From: an uncultured bacterium | GTDB taxonomy: Bacteria > Actinomycetota > Coriobacteriia > Coriobacteriales > Coriobacteriaceae | DNA length: 63,224 bases | Direction of reading: 5' to 3' | Assembly: GCA_905215815.1 (NCBI GenBank) | Contig: CAJMRN010000002.1 | Coordinates: forward strand, 1-63,224 | Shown: positions 1 through 8,104 of the stretch, piece by piece | Layout: each line of letters begins with the position of its first letter | How positions within the stretch are numbered: the first letter of the stretch is position 1 | Notes under the pieces: model-generated | Seen by the model: only the letters and a program-made list of their open reading frames with translations | What the model was told of the DNA's origin: nothing | The model's database searches: none | Position numbers and translations under genes: made by a program

Positions 1-98
1 TGCAGGGAGCAAAGCCGACGACGACGCGCGGCGTCGCCATTCGGCTTTGCCCGCAGGGGCGAGATGTTGAGGGCGGGGTGCCCGGAACGGAGGAAGAC
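1..98. other. Left-edge stretch with a hairpin, no complete gene
   Basis: No gene can be followed from the left edge. A hairpin is visible at about 8-50, with outer arms AGCAAAGCCGA and TCGGCTTTGC and inner CGACG/CGTCG pairing. It lies just upstream of the DUF2958-like remnant and may belong to the same decayed mobile element; this is inference. Confidence 0.3.
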
Positions 99-188
99 AT
101 GCAGCAGCTTATGACCGAGGAAATCGCCAAGACGGTGCCGAGGCTCTATGGGCAGGACGGGGCGGACGACCCCATCGTCCAACTTGCA
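99..188 (+). pseudogene. N-terminal remnant of a DUF2958-type protein
   Basis: The reading frame starts at an ATG at 99 behind a GGAGG ribosome binding site (90-94). It gives about 30 residues containing LMTEEIAKTVPRLYG followed by DDPIVQLAA. From memory this matches the start of DUF2958 proteins (I/L-x-K-x-P-x-LY, then DPIVxVK), which are about 110-120 residues long and typical of conjugative and integrative elements. After PIVQLAA the similarity stops and the frame runs into T-rich terminator-like sequence and the repeat array, ending at 305. I read it as a truncated relic of an integrated element whose right end lies here. The match rests on about 25 residues, so confidence is moderate. 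Confidence 0.5.
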
Positions 189-265
189 GCTCGTTGGCCT
201 AGCCGGCGGGCTTTTTTATTATCCCGGATCGTATTTTCGGTTCAATCCTCGGCCTCTCAAACAAA

Positions 266-563
266 ATCTCGATCTGTAACATCTAGTACCGATTTGGACG
301 GCTAGGTGTTACAGATCGAGATATACCGGTGGGTTGGGTCCCGTTTGTCTAAATCTGTAACACGAGGGACGGTTTTTGCCGAGTTGTTGTTACAGATCGA
401 GATTTTCTAGCAGGCGGGTTTGGTTTGTCTCGATCTGTAACAGGTAGGGGTCAAAAGTGGGCCTAGATGTTACAGATTGAGATGTTTGGTCGGACCGAGT
501 TTGTTCGTCTCGATTTGTAACATCTAGGGTCGTTTTTGGTCTGCAGATGTTACAGATTGAGAC
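266..563. repeat. Array of eight alternating 15-nt repeats (four hairpins)
   Basis: The 15-mer TCTCGATCTGTAACA and its reverse complement TGTTACAGATCGAGA alternate eight times, starting at 267, 307, 348, 388, 428, 468, 508 and 548. The gaps are 25 nt, with a single 26. Some copies carry C/T or A/G changes. Each plus/minus pair can fold into a hairpin with a 15-bp base. The 25-nt loops differ in sequence but often extend the stem, for example CCG/CGG plus CTAG/CTAG in unit 1, CGG/CCG in unit 2 and TAGG/CCTA in unit 3. The same arrangement recurs at 55700-55840 and 57120-57265. It is not a CRISPR array: repeats are short and inverted, and no cas genes are present. Confidence 0.9.
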
Positions 564-704
564 AAACCGACGGGCCGCCCCGTCCCATCCACCTGCCGCC
601 ACCTGATATTCGCCGATTTTCGTTGTGCTGTCGTACCCCCATGCCATATCCTCTAGACAACTACGCGGCATCATCGCCGTCGCGCCTACAAGAGAGGAAT
701 ATCC

Positions 705-2735
705 ATGACCGCACCTGCATCTAAGCTGCTCCAGCCCATTACGGTTGGCCCCCTTGAGCTCAAAAACCGCATTATGTTCCCGCCGCTGACCACCGGCTAC
801 GAGGAGCGCGACGGCTCCATTGGCGAGCGCAGCCTGGCCTTTTACGAGCGCTTGGCCCGTGGCGGCGTGAGCTACATCGTCATCGGCGACGTCGCTCCCG
901 TCATGACCGCGAGCCCCACGCCCAAGCTGGCAACCGACGCCCAGATCCCTACGTTTAAGGCGCTGGCCGACGCCGTCCACAAGCACGGTGCCAAGGTTGC
1001 GCTGCAGCTGTTCCACCCCGAGTACGACGTGCCCGGTGTCGGCCGCATGGTCATGAGCTCCATGGTCGCCGCCAAGGCCGCGCAGGAGGCCAAGGCCGCC
1101 GGCGACGAGGAGACCTTTGCCGCCAAGATGGCCGAGTCCAACGAGATTCGCAAGCAGGCATACGCCAAGCTGCACCACGATATGCAGCACTTTGTGAACG
1201 AGGCCAGCGTAGAGCAGCTCACCCAGATCAAGGAGGCCATTGCTGCCTCGGCCGCCCGCGCACAGCAGGCCGGCATCGATGCCATCGAGGTCCATGGCGA
1301 CCGCCTGGTGGGTTCGCTGTGCTCGGCCATCCTCAACCAGCGCACCGACGAGTATGGTGGTTCGTTCGAGAGCCGCGTCCGCTACGCGCTGGAGGTCGTC
1401 GCCGCCATTAAGGAGGCCGCGCCGCAGCTGATGGTGGAGTACAAGCTCCCCGTGATCATGGAGAACCCCGACGGCACGCCGCGCGGCAAGGGCGGCCTGC
1501 AGCCCGACGAGGCCTGCGAGTTTGCCAAGCTGCTCGAGGGCGCGGGCATCGATATGATCCAGGTTGCGCAGGCCAATCATACCGGCAACATGGGCGACAC
1601 CATTCCGCCCATGGGTGCCATGCCCTACAACTGGACGCTGCCCGTTGCCGAGCGCGTCAAGGCCCTGGTTTCCGTGCCGGTGGCAACCGTCGGCCGTGTT
1701 GTCTCGGTCGAGGCCGGCGAGAAGATTCTGGAAGACGGCGCGGCCGACATCATCGCCTATGGCCGCTCGCTCATGTGCGACCCCGACATTGCGCTGAAGG
1801 CCGCCACGGGCGAGCCCATTCGCGAGTGCCTCAACTGCAACAAGGGCTGCGTCGACGCGATTCAAAACCGCAAGTACATCTCGTGCGTGCTCAATGCCGA
1901 GAACGGCGACGAGGCGACCATCGCCATTAAGCCGGGCGAGGGCGACAAGAAGATCGCCGTGGTGGGCGGCGGCATCGCCGGCCTGGAGGCCGCGCGCGTG
2001 GCGGCCAAGCGCGGCTACGATGTGACCGTCTACGAGGCGAGCGATCACTTGGGCGGCCAGATTGTGCTGGCGGCCGCGCCCCCGCGCAAGGACGAGATCA
2101 TGCGCTCGGTCGAGTATTACGAGAAGATTCTGCCTGGCCTGGGCGTGAAAGTCGAGCTCAACCATGCCGCTACCGCTGAGGACCTCAACGCCGCCGACGC
2201 CGCGATTGTGGCTGTGGGCGCACACGACGTGGTCATCCCCGTTCCGGGTGCCGACTCGGACAAGGTCGTCTCGAGCTGGGACGTGCTGGCTGGCAAGGTG
2301 GAGCTTGCGGGCCGCGTCGCCGTCATTGGCGGTGGCCTGGTGGGCACCGAGACTGCCGAGTACCTGCTGCAGCACGGCTGCGAGGTGGCGATCGTGGAGA
2401 TGCTCGACAAGATTGCCGCGGGCGAGTCCGAGACCATTCTGCCGCTGATTATGAGCGACTTTGCCGAGCACAACGTGGAGCAGCACGTGAAGACCCGCCT
2501 GACCGCCATTACCGACGAGGGCGTGGAGGCTGTTCGCACCACCGAGGACGGCGCCGAGGAGCCGGTGAAGATCGCCTGCGATTACGTGGTGATGGCCGTG
2601 GGCTCCAAGGCCAACGCGTTTGACCTTGATGGCGTGACGGTGCCCGTGACCTGCGTGGGCGACTGCTCGGGCGAGCGCACCGCCGATATTGCGAGCGCCA
2701 TTCGCACGGCATATCACGCGGCCAACGAGCTGTAG
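705..2735 (+). CDS. Old-yellow-enzyme family NAD(P)H:flavin oxidoreductase with Fe-S cluster (2,4-dienoyl-CoA reductase-like)
   Basis: 676 residues. Residues 1-370 form an FMN TIM barrel of the OYE family (KNRIMFPPLTTGY near the start, NQRTDEYGGS near 210-220). C375, C378, C382 and C394 have the spacing of the [4Fe-4S] cluster of 2,4-dienoyl-CoA reductase, trimethylamine dehydrogenase and BaiCD/BaiH enzymes. Residues 410-676 are an FAD/NAD(P)H domain with two dinucleotide-binding turns (VVGGGIAGLEAA and VIGGGLVGTETAE). The family passes hydride from NAD(P)H through FAD and Fe-S to FMN to reduce an enone or enoate. Two oddities: the usual HGAHGYL active-site stretch is replaced by HGDRLVGS, and an alanine/glutamate-rich helical insert occupies about residues 118-165. 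The substrate is therefore unclear. RBS AGAGAGG precedes the ATG; the gene appears monocistronic. Confidence 0.9.
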   Translation: MTAPASKLLQPITVGPLELKNRIMFPPLTTGYEERDGSIGERSLAFYERLARGGVSYIVIGDVAPVMTASPTPKLATDAQIPTFKALADAVHKHGAKVALQLFHPEYDVPGVGRMVMSSMVAAKAAQEAKAAGDEETFAAKMAESNEIRKQAYAKLHHDMQHFVNEASVEQLTQIKEAIAASAARAQQAGIDAIEVHGDRLVGSLCSAILNQRTDEYGGSFESRVRYALEVVAAIKEAAPQLMVEYKLPVIMENPDGTPRGKGGLQPDEACEFAKLLEGAGIDMIQVAQANHTGNMGDTIPPMGAMPYNWTLPVAERVKALVSVPVATVGRVVSVEAGEKILEDGAADIIAYGRSLMCDPDIALKAATGEPIRECLNCNKGCVDAIQNRKYISCVLNAENGDEATIAIKPGEGDKKIAVVGGGIAGLEAARVAAKRGYDVTVYEASDHLGGQIVLAAAPPRKDEIMRSVEYYEKILPGLGVKVELNHAATAEDLNAADAAIVAVGAHDVVIPVPGADSDKVVSSWDVLAGKVELAGRVAVIGGGLVGTETAEYLLQHGCEVAIVEMLDKIAAGESETILPLIMSDFAEHNVEQHVKTRLTAITDEGVEAVRTTEDGAEEPVKIACDYVVMAVGSKANAFDLDGVTVPVTCVGDCSGERTADIASAIRTAYHAANEL

Positions 2736-2807
2736 TTAACTTCGCGGCCAGGCGGGGCGGTAGCACGGACCTGTCTCGCCCGGCTGCGTCCCATCGGGTG
2801 TCAACCG

Positions 2808-2850
2808 GGGCGGGGTCTGCAGGCGCAGCAGGTCCCGCCCTTTTCGTTTT
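2808..2850 (+). terminator. Rho-independent terminator after the flavin oxidoreductase
   Basis: A 13-bp stem (2808-2820 with 2828-2840, two G-T wobbles) closes a short loop and is followed by CTTTTCGTTTT. Confidence 0.7.
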
Positions 2851-3173
2851 GCTCCGGTGGATGGCAAGCGCGCTAATCATGAGGAGTGAGGACGTCTGCT
2901 GCCTTGCAGACCGCTCAAAATTATTAGGGGAGGGGTTAATAATTGCGCAAACCATACCAGCCAAACAAAAAGATACCAATCTGGTTGGTAAAACACCGTC
3001 AATGAGCCGCGGGCCAACTAGCTGCGTAAATAAAACCTAAAGAACTGTTGCAAAGTAATGGCAAATGCCCAGATGCCACCGTTGCAATTTTCAGTTAACT
3101 GTTACGCGCGAACAGCAAAATGCTACTATCTAACAAGCACGTAAGAAAGCAGATTAACGGTTAAGGCTAAGAA
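2851..3173. other. AT-richer intergenic stretch with dyads, no gene seen
   Basis: Clearly lower GC than its surroundings. It holds a perfect dyad TACCAA-TCTGG-TTGGTA (2974-2990) and a second dyad CTGTT-acgcgcg-AACAG (3099-3115), with a TACTAT hexamer (3124-3129) that could be a -10 box for the HTH gene. The dyads may be operators, perhaps for the HTH protein itself. No convincing coding frame was seen. Confidence 0.4.
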
Positions 3174-3182
3174 GTGGCAGGT

Positions 3183-3578
3183 ATGTCGGAAGCAACAAGG
3201 ACTCGCACGCATGCGCCCGAGGTTAGGCAGCGCGCCGTCGAGATCCTCCAAGAGGGGGTCGGTCACCGCGCCCTCGCCGCAAAGCTTGGCATTCCCCAGG
3301 CCACGGCTCGTCAGTGGGCCCGCGCATATGACGTGGGCGGTGCCGATGCCGTGCTCAACGCGGGCGCTCGTCATCACACCTATTCGTACGAAGTAAAGCT
3401 CGCCGTGGTTAAGGACCGTCTGGAAAACGGCCTGACGGTTCGCGAGACCATGATCAAGTATGGGATTCCCAGCGAGTCTTCAGTCAAGGCTTGGTGCCGC
3501 CAGTATCGCGAGAGCGGCGAGTCCGCGCTGGTCGATAAGCCGCGCGGTCGCAAGCCGCGCGTTAAAAAGGCGGAATAG
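3183..3578 (+). CDS. Orphan tandem-HTH protein resembling IS3-family OrfA
   Basis: 131 residues from the ATG at 3183; a GTG at 3174 is an alternative start and both have only weak purine-rich ribosome sites. Two helix-turn-helix units are visible: residues 10-55 (RQRAVEILQEG, LAAKLGIPQATARQWARAY) and 62-115 (EVKLAVVKDRLENG, IKYGIPSESSVKAWCRQY). A basic tail (KPRGRKPRVKKAE) follows. This tandem arrangement and the RGRKPR end are those of the IS150/IS3 OrfA (InsJ) protein, but no OrfB integrase follows and no terminal inverted repeats were recognised. It may be a relic or a domesticated DNA-binding regulator. It has its own terminator and AT-rich upstream region, so it looks like an independently expressed gene. 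Confidence 0.75.
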   Translation: MSEATRTRTHAPEVRQRAVEILQEGVGHRALAAKLGIPQATARQWARAYDVGGADAVLNAGARHHTYSYEVKLAVVKDRLENGLTVRETMIKYGIPSESSVKAWCRQYRESGESALVDKPRGRKPRVKKAE

Positions 3579-3590
3579 CGAACGGGATGG

Positions 3591-3613
3591 TGCGCCCACA
3601 GGGGCGCATTTTT
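3591..3613 (+). terminator. Terminator of the HTH gene
   Basis: TGCGCCC-ACAG-GGGCGCA hairpin directly followed by TTTTTCTT. Confidence 0.85.
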
Positions 3614-3864
3614 CTTGCCGCGCCAACTTTTCGGACTGCCGCGAGCCTATCGGGACATCTTCCAACGTGGCCAATAAACCGCGCACAGCGGCCCGCGCGC
3701 CTGCCGCTGCGGTAAGGGAGCGTCACCCCTCTACTCCAATGCGGACAGACTCCTTACCCCGTACGCCTAAAACTCTCCAGTTGACCGAAAACCTGCCGCC
3801 GCCACCCCTCAATTGAGCTATAACGTTAAACAATTGCAGCGTTTTTGCATGGGGGAGTGATGGT

Positions 3865-6747
3865 ATGACGCTACTGTATTTCCTTACCCTGTTTCCGCTG
3901 GTACCGGCGCTGGGCATGCTGCTCGCGCGCGGTGACCGCGCCCGCGATGCGGTGGGGCTCATAGGTTCCGGCATGATTATGGCGGTGACAGTTGTAGTCG
4001 CCGTCATGTTTTTTGGCACGGGCCCACAGAGCTTTGAGGTTGCCCCCGGCACCTCGCATGTGCTCTCGATCATCAGCTCCGTCATCGATGTCATCCTGTG
4101 CGCCGTCATCCTGTACAACGCGTACAAATATAGGAACGTGCTTACCACAGTGCTCGGCATAGTCCAGCTGGTGGGGTCGCTCGCCTTTGCGACCATGACG
4201 CTGCCCGCGGCCGAAGCCGTCACGGCGACGCCGCTCTACCTAGACTACATGAGCGTAATCATGGTGCTCGCCGTCGGCATTGTCGGCAGCCTTATCTGCG
4301 TGTATGCCCTGGGCTACATGAAGGACTTCCAGGCCCATGACGAGCACGAGGCCGCACTGCACGGGCAGACCGCGCCCGACCGTCGCCCGCAGTTCCTGGC
4401 GCTTATGTTCCTGTTCCTTTCGGCCATGTTCGTCATCGTGACGAGCGACAACCTCGAGTGGCTGTTCTGCGGCTGGGAAATCACCACCGTGTGCTCGTTT
4501 CTTATGATTGGCTACACGCGCACGCCCGAGGCCATCAAAAACGCTTTTATCCAGATCATCCTCAACATGCTGGGCGGCATCGCGTTTTTGGCCGGACTCA
4601 TGTACCTGCACGTCAACGGCATGCCGCTGACCATCTCGGGCATGATTGAGCTTTCCGGCGCCGGAACCGCGCAATCCGCGCTGCTGGTGATGCCGGTCAT
4701 CCTGTTGTCGCTCGCCGCCCTTACCAAGGCCGCGCAGATGCCGTTCCACACCTGGCTGCTCGGCGCCATGGTTGCCCCCACGCCCACGAGCGCCCTGCTG
4801 CATTCGTCCACCATGGTCAAAGCCGGCGTGTTCCTAATGGTCAAGCTGAGCCCGCTCTATGCAATCTATCCCGTGACCGGCTTTATGGTCACGAGTGTGG
4901 GTGCCATCACGTTTTTGCTCGCTGCCCTCATGGCCATCTCGCAGAGCAACGCCAAGCGCGTGCTCGCGTACTCCACCATTTCCAACTTGGGCCTCATCAG
5001 TGCCTGCTTGGGTGTCGGCGCGCCCGAGGCCGTATGGGCGGCCATCTTCCTGATTCTGTTTCACACGGTGGCAAAGTCGCTGCTGTTCCTGTGCGTGGGC
5101 ACGGCCGAGCATCATATCGGCAGCCGCAATATCGAGGACATGGACGGCATGTTCAGCCGCATGCCGCACCTGACGCGCCTGATGATGCTGGGCATCATGG
5201 GCATGTTTGTGGCGCCGTTTGGCATGCTCGTGTCCAAGTGGGGCGCCCTGGTGGCGTTTGCGCAGACCGGCAACGTGCTCATGATCATGGTGCTTGCCTT
5301 TGGCTCGGCCGCGACGTTTTACTTCTGGGGCAAGTGGCTTGCCAAGCTTTCGGGCGTCGATCCCACGGCTCAAAACGTTGAGGTCAATGTCCATAAGACC
5401 GAATGGATGGCGCTCAACACCATCGCCGCGCTACTGATTCTGTGCTGCGTGGCGTTCCCGGTTATCTCGAGCGGCCTGGTGTCGCCTTACTTGGCCATGG
5501 TGTTTGGCCGCGTGCCGTACGTTATCGGCAAGGACGCCATGTATCTGATGGTGGTTATCGTGGCTTTTATCGCCGTGGTGCTGCTGACTTCATTCCGCGT
5601 GAGCAACAGGCCGCACGTAAACGTATATCTTTCGGGTGTGGGAACCGACAATTACCGCCATTTCCGCGGCTCGATGGGACACGAGGTGAAGGCCGAAAAG
5701 CGCAATTGGTACTCGGAGGACGCCCTTGGCGAGAAGCGTATTGGCCCCGCGGGTAGCGTCGCGTGCTGCAGCATTATCTTGTTTGCGCTGCTGTGTTGCG
5801 CGTGGATTGGGCCCGAGCGGCTTGCCATGAGCGCGCCCTCGGTGCTGCGCGGCAAGTATTTTGAAGGTTCGGGCGTCTTGGGCATTTTTATTGGTACCGT
5901 GGCGTTTGCCTTGCTGGCGCCGCTTGTGGGCGGTTTGATTGACGGTCTTGACCGCAAGCTGTCCGCTCGCATGCAGGGTCGCGTGGGGCCGCGTCTGCTG
6001 CAGCCCTTCTACGACGTTGCCAAGCTGCTGCGCAAAGCCCCTGCCAGCGTAAACACCATGGACGATACCTACATGGCGTGCGCGCTCATCTTTACCGTCG
6101 TGGGCGGCGGCATCTTTGTGTCGGGCTCCAACACGCTGCTGTGCGCCTTTATGGTGACGCTCGCCGCGATCTTTGTGGTGCTGGCGTCCGCCTCGACGCA
6201 AAGCCCGTTTGCCCAGGTCGGCGCCGATCGTGAGTTGCTGCAGGTTATGAGTTACGAGCCCGCCGTTCTGCTGATGAGCGTGGGCTTGTACCTTGCCACC
6301 GATAGCTTCGATTCCATTGCCGTGACGGGGCAGTCGGCCCCCATCATCGTGTACAGCGCGCCCATTTTCCTCGCGCTGCTCGCGGTGCTCACCATCAAGC
6401 TGCGCAAGTCGCCGTTTGACCTTTCGTACTCACATCACGCGCATCAGGAGATCGTCCAGGGCGTCGCCACCGAGATGAGCGGCGGCACGCTGGCCAAGAT
6501 GACCCTTATGCACTGGTGCGAGACCGTGCTGTTTTTGATGTGGGTGGGCATGTTCTTTGTCTGGGACAACCCGGTGAGCTGGGTCGTAGCCCTGGTCGTG
6601 ATGGCCGCGACGTACTTTGTCGAGGTGCTGATCGACAACACCTTCGCACGCAGCACCTGGCGCAGCTGCTTTAGGCTCGGATGGGGCGTGGCGCTGGTGT
6701 TTGGCCTGCTCAACCTTATGCCCATCCTCGTCGACGTGTTTATTTAG
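3865..6747 (+). CDS. Energy-converting hydrogenase membrane subunit, EchA-EchB (NuoL-NuoH) fusion
   Basis: 960 residues, almost entirely transmembrane. Residues 1-620 match the antiporter-like NuoL/MrpA/EchA family: a proton-channel region with KAAQMPFHTWLLGAM and PTPTSALLHSSTMVKAG (about residues 290-325), the most conserved stretch of that family. After a hydrophilic linker (about 590-645), residues 650-960 match NuoH/EchB, with MQGRVGPRLLQPFYDVAKLL near 700 and DRELLQVMSYEPAVLL near 790. In characterised Ech hydrogenases these are two polypeptides, so this is a gene fusion without any internal stop. It would anchor the hydrogenase and couple electron transfer to ion pumping. First gene of a five-gene operon; GGGGAG precedes the ATG, and TATAAC at 3819 is a weak promoter candidate. 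Confidence 0.9.
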   Translation: MTLLYFLTLFPLVPALGMLLARGDRARDAVGLIGSGMIMAVTVVVAVMFFGTGPQSFEVAPGTSHVLSIISSVIDVILCAVILYNAYKYRNVLTTVLGIVQLVGSLAFATMTLPAAEAVTATPLYLDYMSVIMVLAVGIVGSLICVYALGYMKDFQAHDEHEAALHGQTAPDRRPQFLALMFLFLSAMFVIVTSDNLEWLFCGWEITTVCSFLMIGYTRTPEAIKNAFIQIILNMLGGIAFLAGLMYLHVNGMPLTISGMIELSGAGTAQSALLVMPVILLSLAALTKAAQMPFHTWLLGAMVAPTPTSALLHSSTMVKAGVFLMVKLSPLYAIYPVTGFMVTSVGAITFLLAALMAISQSNAKRVLAYSTISNLGLISACLGVGAPEAVWAAIFLILFHTVAKSLLFLCVGTAEHHIGSRNIEDMDGMFSRMPHLTRLMMLGIMGMFVAPFGMLVSKWGALVAFAQTGNVLMIMVLAFGSAATFYFWGKWLAKLSGVDPTAQNVEVNVHKTEWMALNTIAALLILCCVAFPVISSGLVSPYLAMVFGRVPYVIGKDAMYLMVVIVAFIAVVLLTSFRVSNRPHVNVYLSGVGTDNYRHFRGSMGHEVKAEKRNWYSEDALGEKRIGPAGSVACCSIILFALLCCAWIGPERLAMSAPSVLRGKYFEGSGVLGIFIGTVAFALLAPLVGGLIDGLDRKLSARMQGRVGPRLLQPFYDVAKLLRKAPASVNTMDDTYMACALIFTVVGGGIFVSGSNTLLCAFMVTLAAIFVVLASASTQSPFAQVGADRELLQVMSYEPAVLLMSVGLYLATDSFDSIAVTGQSAPIIVYSAPIFLALLAVLTIKLRKSPFDLSYSHHAHQEIVQGVATEMSGGTLAKMTLMHWCETVLFLMWVGMFFVWDNPVSWVVALVVMAATYFVEVLIDNTFARSTWRSCFRLGWGVALVFGLLNLMPILVDVFI

Positions 6748-6759
6748 GAGGCGGCATCC

Positions 6760-7380
6760 ATGGATCATAAAATGTCGCGCTCGCCGTGGGTTATTCATTA
6801 CGACGGCTCGAGCTGCAACGGATGCGATATCGAGGTGCTGGCCTCGCTCACGCCGCTGTTCGATGCGGAGCGCTTTGGCGTGGTCAACACCGGCAACCCC
6901 AAGCATGCGGATATCTTTTTGGTGACGGGGTCGGTCAATGCCCAGAACCTGCCCGTCGTGCGCCAGATCTACAACCAGATGCTCGAGCCCAAGTGCGTGG
7001 TGGCCTGCGGTATCTGCGCGTGTTCGGGCGGCGTGTTCCGCGATGCCTATAACGTGATTGGCGGCGTGGACCGCGCGATTCCCGTGGACGTGTACGCGCC
7101 CGGGTGCGCCATTCGCCCCGAGACCGTGATCGACGCCATCGTGGAGGCGTGCGGCATCCTGGACCAGAAGGAGGCCGTGATGCGTGCTGGCGGCGATCCG
7201 CTCACCGTGGGCGGCGCCGCTACCTGGGATGGTGGCGTTGAGCTGGGCGAGGACGGGTTTGTGGCTGCGGCTGGGGCCGGGGCTGATGGTGTCGGTGGCG
7301 CGCCTGCCGGGAAGCCCGCCGCGCCCGTCGCTGGCGACGCACCTGCTGGGACGCCCGTCGCTGCAAAGGAGGCCGAGTAA
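6760..7380 (+). CDS. echC: [NiFe] hydrogenase small subunit, EchC/NuoB-like
   Basis: 206 residues. The first 140 or so are the NuoB/EchC fold that carries the proximal [4Fe-4S] cluster next to the Ni-Fe site. Candidate ligands are C19 and C22 (SSCNGCD), C86 (CGICACSGG) and C116 (APGCAIRPE). The C-terminal tail from about 145 to 206 is low-complexity Ala/Gly/Pro sequence that such subunits usually lack. The start is supported by TTAGGAGG twelve bases upstream. It begins 12 nt after the fused membrane subunit, and its TAA overlaps the next ATG (TAATG), indicating translational coupling. Confidence 0.9.
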   Translation: MDHKMSRSPWVIHYDGSSCNGCDIEVLASLTPLFDAERFGVVNTGNPKHADIFLVTGSVNAQNLPVVRQIYNQMLEPKCVVACGICACSGGVFRDAYNVIGGVDRAIPVDVYAPGCAIRPETVIDAIVEACGILDQKEAVMRAGGDPLTVGGAATWDGGVELGEDGFVAAAGAGADGVGGAPAGKPAAPVAGDAPAGTPVAAKEAE

Positions 7381-8099
7381 TGCAAAAGGCAATCTATACC
7401 ACCGTCGGGATCGACGAGCTCCTGCCGCATGTCCAGGCGCTCAAGGGCGTCGGCGCGCGCTTTGTGCAAATGCACGCCGAGCGCAACGTCGACGACGGCT
7501 CGTATCGCTTGGTCTATACGTTTATCAACGTTCGGGCTGCTCAGGAGCAGATCGCGCAGGACGGCAGCTATGCGATCGAGAACCTGGTGGTTGAGGGAAT
7601 TGATCAGTACCAGGAGATTCCGTCCATCAGCTCGTACTATCCGGCAGTATTTCCGTTTGAGAACGAAGCGCACGACCTGTTTGGTCTTGCCATTACCGAT
7701 ATGCAGGTCGACTTTAAGGGCTTTTTCTACCAGGTCTCAACGGCCGAGCCCATGAGCGTTATCACGCCCGAGGTGAAGGCTGCGCGCGAGAAGGCCATGA
7801 AGGTCCGCGCGGTTGCAGAGGCCAAGGCGCGCAAGGCTGCGGCCGAAAAGGCTGCCGCTGCCACGGCCACTGCGGGGGAGGGCACTGCGGGCGCCGACGA
7901 TGCTGCGGGCGCTGCCGTCGCCCAGCCCGCTGCGGCTGCCGGCTCCGATACTCAGCACGATGAGGCTGCTGCCAAGGCGGCGCTCAAGGCTGCCGAGATG
8001 GAGGCAAAGCTCGCCGCCATGGATCCCGAGAAAGCGGCCAAGGTCCGTGCGGCGCTTGCCGCAAAGGCCGCCCGCGACAAGCATAAAAAGGAGGCGTAA
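7380..8099 (+). CDS. echD: Hydrogenase subunit EchD/NuoC-like with Ala/Lys-rich tail
   Basis: 239 residues. Residues 1-125 match the NuoC/EchD (30-kDa subunit) domain: YPAVFPFENEAHDLFGL near 80-97 is the family signature region. This subunit bridges the small and large hydrogenase subunits. Residues 135-239 are an Ala/Lys/Glu-rich, probably helical, low-complexity extension (repeats of KARKAAAEKAA type, ending RDKHKKEA) far longer than in a typical EchD of about 110-150 residues. Together with the tail on the small subunit this looks like a lineage-specific elaboration of unknown purpose. The start codon overlaps the preceding stop; the next gene starts 5 nt after the stop. Confidence 0.85.
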   Translation: MQKAIYTTVGIDELLPHVQALKGVGARFVQMHAERNVDDGSYRLVYTFINVRAAQEQIAQDGSYAIENLVVEGIDQYQEIPSISSYYPAVFPFENEAHDLFGLAITDMQVDFKGFFYQVSTAEPMSVITPEVKAAREKAMKVRAVAEAKARKAAAEKAAAATATAGEGTAGADDAAGAAVAQPAAAAGSDTQHDEAAAKAALKAAEMEAKLAAMDPEKAAKVRAALAAKAARDKHKKEA

Positions 8100-8104
8100 G
8101 GTCC

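Noticed and set aside
266..563. CRISPR array
   Set aside because: Repeats are 15 nt, alternate in orientation and are only partly conserved; gaps are 25 nt; no cas genes are present.
390..2717. 775-codon antisense frame over the flavin oxidoreductase
   Set aside because: Same codon-bias artefact; the plus-strand protein has clear family motifs and a proper start.
2798..3040. Possible small gene of 80 codons
   Set aside because: It begins inside the terminator hairpin, has no ribosome site and no family resemblance.
3183..3578. Complete insertion sequence
   Set aside because: No OrfB integrase, no terminal inverted repeats and no target duplication could be found.
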